Origin: Nonomuraea typhae
GTDB lineage: Bacteria > Actinomycetota > Actinomycetes > Streptosporangiales > Streptosporangiaceae
NCBI RefSeq assembly: GCF_009760925.1
Contig: NZ_VRLV01000008.1
Location: forward strand, 1 to 64,000
Direction of reading: 5' to 3'
DNA: 64,000 nucleotides
Each line of letters starts with the position of its first letter. The first letter of the stretch is position 1. Below are positions 60,913 to 64,000 of the stretch, in pieces. Under the pieces are notes generated by a model. The model was not told the DNA's origin. It did no database searches and saw only the letters and a program-made list of their open reading frames with translations. A program made the translations under genes and the position numbers.

Positions 60913-60964
60913 AAGTTGACGGCACCCTCAACTTCTGTCTAACTTGAGACCACTCTCAAGTTAG
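60913..60964. promoter_or_regulatory. Two operators for the TetR repressor
   Basis: Site 1: AAGTTGA (60913-60919) and TCAACTT (60928-60934), spacer 8. Site 2: CTAACTTGAGA (60939-60949) and TCTCAAGTTAG (60954-60964), a perfect 11-base inverted repeat with spacer CCAC. They lie between the divergent tetR and SDR starts; site 2 ends 11 bases before the SDR ATG and covers its ribosome site. Confidence 0.85.
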
Positions 60965-60975
60965 GGGTTTCGTTC

Positions 60976-61695
60976 ATGAAGATCATCATTCTCGGCGCAG
61001 GCCCGGGACTGGGCATGTCGATGGCCCACCGGTTCGGCCGCGAGGGCTTCGCGGTCGCGCTGGTCTCCCGCACCGGCGTACGGCACGGCGCCTACCGGGC
61101 CGAGCTGTCCCGGGCCGGCATCGAGGCCGGCGCCCACGTGGCCGACGTCACCGACAGGAAGGCCCTCGAAACGGCGCTGGCCGAGATCGGCGACGCCGAC
61201 GTCGTCTACTACGGCCCGGCCGCCGAAGTCCGCATGGCGCCGCTGGTGGGCGCGGAACCCGGCGAGCTGACCCGCGTGCTGGAGGCGACGATCGAGCCCG
61301 CGGCCACCGTGGCCGCGGCCGTGCTCCCCCGGATGCTCGAACGCCGCCACGGCACCCTGCTGTTCGCCGGCGGCCTGAGCGGCCGCTACCCGATGCCCAT
61401 GCTGGGCACCCTGGCCCCCGCCTCGGCCGCCCTCCGGATGTACGTGCTGACCCTGGCCGAGTCCCTCAAGGAACACGGCATCCACGCCGCGACCCTCACG
61501 ATCGGCGGCCTCATCGAACGCGGCGACATCCACACGGCCAACCCCCACCTGGTCATGGAGGGCGGCACCCTGAACCCGGACGACATCGCGGACACGGCCT
61601 GGGACCTCTACCGTGCCCGCGAAAGCCACGAAGCCGAGTTCATCGCCCCGGCCATCCGCGAGATGCTGCGCCAGCCGAACCTGCCGGCCTCGTAG
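60976..61695 (+). CDS. SDR-family NAD(P)-dependent oxidoreductase
   Basis: A 239-residue atypical SDR. Cofactor motif LGAGPGLGMSMAHRFGREG and VVYYGPAAEVRM at the NNAG position. The active-site region LLFAGGLSGRYPMPMLGTLAPASAALR lacks the classical Ser-Tyr-x-x-x-Lys, so catalysis may differ or be lost. AGGGG precedes the ATG by 8 bases and overlaps the repressor operator, a direct way to block both transcription and translation. Similar in type to the SDR at 40.4 kb, which also has an altered active site and a divergent regulator. Confidence 0.83.
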   Translation: MKIIILGAGPGLGMSMAHRFGREGFAVALVSRTGVRHGAYRAELSRAGIEAGAHVADVTDRKALETALAEIGDADVVYYGPAAEVRMAPLVGAEPGELTRVLEATIEPAATVAAAVLPRMLERRHGTLLFAGGLSGRYPMPMLGTLAPASAALRMYVLTLAESLKEHGIHAATLTIGGLIERGDIHTANPHLVMEGGTLNPDDIADTAWDLYRARESHEAEFIAPAIREMLRQPNLPAS

Positions 61696-61706
61696 CACCC
61701 GCCCTG

Positions 61707-61793
61707 GTTGCGCAGGATCACTCGGGCCTCTACGCGGTGCGCAACCCCAGGAAGCCGTCCCGCCTGGAGCGGGAGATCGTCCTGCGCCGCTGA
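61707..61793 (+). pseudogene. Possible C-terminal gene remnant
   Basis: A 28-residue stretch in good codon bias (VAQDHSGLYAVRNPRKPSR then LEREIVLRR and a stop) lies between two SDR genes, in a frame unrelated to either. It reads like the tail of a lost gene. No start codon or family is evident. Confidence 0.25.
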
Positions 61794-61848
61794 GCCGTCG
61801 TCTAGGGTGAGCGTCAAACGATCATAAAACCGGACGGGTGAGGCTTTC

Positions 61849-62610
61849 ATGGACAGGTTGAAAGGCCAGCGGGCCATCGTCACCGGCGGCGCCAACGGCA
61901 TCGGGCGGGCCATCGCCGTGGCCTTCGCACGTGAGGGCTGTGCGGTGTTCTTCACCGCCCTGCGCGACGAGGAAGCGGCCCTGTCCACCCTCGCCGAGCT
62001 GCGCGGCCACGGGGTGCAGGCGGACTACCTGCTGCTGGACGGCGCGGACCCGGACGGCGTCCCCAGGCTGATGGAGGCGGCCACGCGGGCGCTGGGCACG
62101 GCCGACGTCCTGGTGAACAACGCCGCCACGATAACCAGGAGCAGGTACTTCGACATCACCCCGGAGGAGTACGAGCGGGTGATGGCGGTGAACCTGCGCT
62201 TCCCGTTCTTCGCCACCCAGTCCTTCGCCGCCCGGCTGAGGGCCGAGAACCTCCCGGGAAGCGTCATCAACGTCAGCTCGATCAGCGCCTTCAAGGCCGT
62301 CAGCGCCATGGCCCACTACCAGAGCAGCAAGGCCGGGCTGTCGATGCTGACCAAGAGCGCGGCCTACGAGCTGGCGCCCTACGGCATCCGGGTCAACACG
62401 ATCTCCCCCGGGCTGACGGCCACCAAGGCCAACGCCGCGCAGTGGCGCGACGACCCCGAGCTGTGGCGGGAGCGCGGCAAGGACATCCCGCTGGGCCGCC
62501 CGGGCACGCCGGACGACTTCACGGGGGCCGCGGTCTTCCTGGCCTCGCCCGAGTCGTCCTGGATGACCGGCGGCGACCTGGTCGTCGACGGCGGCGACTC
62601 GGCGGTCTAG
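61849..62610 (+). CDS. SDR-family oxidoreductase
   Basis: A 253-residue classical SDR. GGANGIGRAIAVAFAREG binds the cofactor, VLVNNAATITRS is the NNAG region, VINVSSISAF supplies the Ser and MAHYQSSKAGLSML the Tyr and Lys. The ending WMTGGDLVVDGGDSAV is standard. GGTGAGG lies 6 bases before the ATG, with an AT-rich upstream CAAACGATCATAAAACC that may hold the promoter. The pseudogene on the opposite strand ends against its 3' end. Substrate unknown. Confidence 0.9.
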   Translation: MDRLKGQRAIVTGGANGIGRAIAVAFAREGCAVFFTALRDEEAALSTLAELRGHGVQADYLLLDGADPDGVPRLMEAATRALGTADVLVNNAATITRSRYFDITPEEYERVMAVNLRFPFFATQSFAARLRAENLPGSVINVSSISAFKAVSAMAHYQSSKAGLSMLTKSAAYELAPYGIRVNTISPGLTATKANAAQWRDDPELWRERGKDIPLGRPGTPDDFTGAAVFLASPESSWMTGGDLVVDGGDSAV

Positions 62611-62947
62611 GATCTCCCCCTCGCCCTCGGGCCAGCCCAACGCCAGCCCCGCCACCGGGAACACGTAGTGCGGCAGGCCGAGCAGATCGCTGACCTCCTG
62701 GGCCCGGTCCCGGATCCCGCTGACCGGGCGGCAGCCCAGCCCCGCCGTCTCGGCCGCCGTCACCAGCGTGGCCAGGGTCACCGCGGCGTCGACCCACTCC
62801 TGCTCGGCCACCAGCGCGTTCAGCTCCGCCCTGACCGCTCCGGGCCAGGTGCTCCGCGCCGGTCATCCCCGTCGGCGCGGCGGGGACGTCGCCGAACCGC
62901 ACCGCCAGGGCGTCGTCGAGTCGCGTCACGTGATCATTCTGACCCAT
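62600..62947 (-). pseudogene. Nitroreductase-family pseudogene (frameshift, internal deletion, lost 3' end)
   Basis: The minus strand starts with ATG at 62947 (LDDALAVRFGDVPAAPTG, TGAEHLAR) and then changes frame near 62860. It goes on as AVRAELNALVAEQEWVDAAV, TAAETAGLGCRPVSGIRDRA and LLGLPHYVFPVAGLALGWPEG. This is the core of an NfsA/Frp-like FMN oxidoreductase. The N-terminal FMN-binding arginine segment and about 80 residues are missing, and the C-terminus is cut off at the SDR stop. The start overlaps the XRE gene stop by 14 bases. Confidence 0.7.
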
Positions 62948-63731
62948 GCGTGAAGTAGGCGGCGCTCTCGGCGTCCGCCGGGTAGTACGACTCGATCGCG
63001 ATCTCGTCCAGGGTGATGTCCAGCGGTGTGCCGAAGGTCGTGATGGTCGAGAACAGCCGCAGCTCCCGCCCGCCGAAGCGGAAGATCATCGGTATCACGA
63101 CCTCGGCGGCGACCGAGCGCCCGGCGTCGCCGGAGCCAGGGCCTGAGCCGGAGCCGGAACCGGGGCCGGGGGCCAGCAGTTCCTCGTACAGTGCGCCTAG
63201 CTCGGCGTCGGGCGCGGTGTCGAGCTGACGGGCGATCCGGGTGCGCAGCACCGTGCGCACGTCGGCCAGATTGACGATGCGCGGCGCGAGCCCACGCGGG
63301 TCCAGCCCCAGCCGCACCATGTTGACCGGCGGGCGCAGCAGCTCGGGGGCGACCTCGGCGAGGAACGGATCGAGGGCGCGGTTGTGCATCACGATGTTCC
63401 AGCGGCGGTCGAGGACCACCGCCGGATACGGCTCGTGCGCGCGCAGCACCCTCTCGACCGCCTCCCAGGCCGCCGACAGCCCGTCCCCGTGGAGCGGGCG
63501 CTCGGTGTAGCGGGGTGCGAACCCGGCGGCCAGCAGCAGCCGGTTGCGCTCACGCAGCGGCACGTCGAGCTGACGGGCGAGCCGCAGCACCATGTCGGCG
63601 CTCGGGTTGGACTTGCCGGTCTCCACCAGGCTGACGTGCCGCGCCGAGACGTCGGCGGCGATCGCGAGGTCGAGCTGGCTGAGCCGCCGGCGCTGCCGCC
63701 ACTGCCGCAACTGCTCCCCGACCGTGCTCAC
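62934..63731 (-). CDS. XRE-family regulator with MmyB-like ligand domain
   Basis: A 265-residue regulator. The N-terminal HTH is LRQWRQRRRLSQLDLAIAADVSARHVSLVETGKSNPSADMVLRLA (about 8-52). The MmyB-like domain follows (YPAVVLDRRWNIVMHNRAL, NMVRLGLDPRGLAPRIVN). A Gly-Ser-Pro tandem (GPGSGSGSGPGSGD) near residue 200 is inserted in the C-terminal half. GTG start. The gene is divergent from the NTF2-like gene at 63819, with a 17-base palindrome between, and is likely to control it. Confidence 0.9.
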   Translation of the reverse strand: MSTVGEQLRQWRQRRRLSQLDLAIAADVSARHVSLVETGKSNPSADMVLRLARQLDVPLRERNRLLLAAGFAPRYTERPLHGDGLSAAWEAVERVLRAHEPYPAVVLDRRWNIVMHNRALDPFLAEVAPELLRPPVNMVRLGLDPRGLAPRIVNLADVRTVLRTRIARQLDTAPDAELGALYEELLAPGPGSGSGSGPGSGDAGRSVAAEVVIPMIFRFGGRELRLFSTITTFGTPLDITLDEIAIESYYPADAESAAYFTHGSE

Positions 63732-63766
63732 GATCCCCGATGCTACCCGTCTGCCGGAAAAGCGCT

Positions 63767-63783
63767 ATGAAATGCCATTTCAT
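63767..63783. promoter_or_regulatory. Palindromic operator of the XRE regulator
   Basis: ATGAAATG-C-CATTTCAT, two perfect 8-base arms around one base, lies midway between the XRE start (63731) and the NTF2-like start (63819). AT-rich against a GC-rich background. Confidence 0.75.
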
Positions 63784-63818
63784 CGACAATGCGCACCGGC
63801 CCCGGCAACACTGCCCGC

Positions 63819-64000
63819 ATGACTACCGACAACATGAGCATCGTCCAGCAGGCAATGGCGGCACTGGTTCAGACGGGCGACGTCGACGCGCTCGCGCCGC
63901 TGCTGACGGAGGACTTCGTCCATCACCGGCCGGACGCCTCCGCGACCAAGGCGGAGTGGCTCGACGCCGTGCGCGCCGCGCTCAAGCACATCGACGGCAT
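63819..64000 (+). CDS. SnoaL/NTF2-like protein, N-terminal part (cut by window end)
   Basis: The first 60 residues of an NTF2-like fold protein: an opening helix (SIVQQAMAALVQTGDVDALAPLLTEDFVHHRP) and then TKAEWLDAVRAAL. The LLTEDFVHHRP stretch is typical of SnoaL-like polyketide cyclase or steroid-isomerase relatives. The rest lies beyond the window. It is divergent from the XRE regulator and has the palindromic operator upstream. Confidence 0.75.
   Translation, partial: MTTDNMSIVQQAMAALVQTGDVDALAPLLTEDFVHHRPDASATKAEWLDAVRAALKHIDG

Overview
The window is high-GC DNA from an actinomycete. Codon third positions are strongly G/C, and GTG starts and ATGA/GTGA start-stop overlaps are common. Several genes appear to be leaderless. 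Typical actinobacterial families are present: a mycothiol-dependent-type maleylpyruvate isomerase, an ECF41 sigma factor, an AfsR-like BTAD regulator, a WD40 Ser/Thr kinase and a LAL regulator. A member of the Streptosporangiaceae or a related order is a reasonable guess, but that is inference. No rRNA, tRNA, CRISPR array, insertion sequence or phage gene was seen.

Layout. 1-2.1 kb: end of gcl plus glycerate kinase (glyoxylate assimilation). 2.2-6.9 kb: a minus-strand operon (GNAT acyltransferase, N-acylamino-acid-racemase-type enolase, secreted S12 serine hydrolase) facing a PucR regulator. 6.9-9.6 kb: GlxA/AraC regulator, cupin, methyltransferase and a MarR-like regulator with a striking operator. 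9.6-12.6 kb: a histidine kinase fused in frame to the tail of a response regulator, beside an ABC-2 transporter. 12.6-19.3 kb: WD40 Ser/Thr kinase and a BTAD/TPR ATPase regulator. 19.3-24.9 kb: secreted protein, a four-copy 33-bp repeat array, a large S8 protease, a ten-copy 23-bp repeat array and an HTH regulator.

24.9-27.6 kb: alcohol dehydrogenase and SDR under a divergent TetR. 28-39.1 kb: one ten-gene minus-strand operon. It joins the gentisate pathway (3-hydroxybenzoate 6-hydroxylase-like monooxygenase, gentisate dioxygenase, maleylpyruvate isomerase, fumarylpyruvate hydrolase) to a hydantoinase/acetone-carboxylase-type enzyme pair, a small zinc-ribbon protein, an aldehyde dehydrogenase, an SDR and a class II aldolase. 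An IclR regulator is divergent. This is the best candidate for an undescribed pathway: side-chain processing of a hydroxyaryl compound feeding gentisate.

40-46.5 kb: MerR/SDR pair, MocR regulator and class V aminotransferase whose start codons overlap head to head, TetR with a near-consensus promoter and operator, secreted SRPBCC and beta-propeller proteins. 46.6-55 kb: MacB/FtsX-type ABC transporter, convergent two-component system, LAL regulator. 55-64 kb: RDD protein, a gene remnant, BluB, UTRA-GntR regulator and tyrosine phosphatase, ECF41 sigma factor with an NDH-2-like flavoprotein, TetR/SDR pair with two operators, another SDR, a nitroreductase pseudogene, an XRE/MmyB-type regulator with a palindromic operator, and the start of an NTF2-like gene. 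The many regulator-enzyme divergent pairs, most with visible palindromes, suggest an accessory catabolic and stress-response region of the chromosome.
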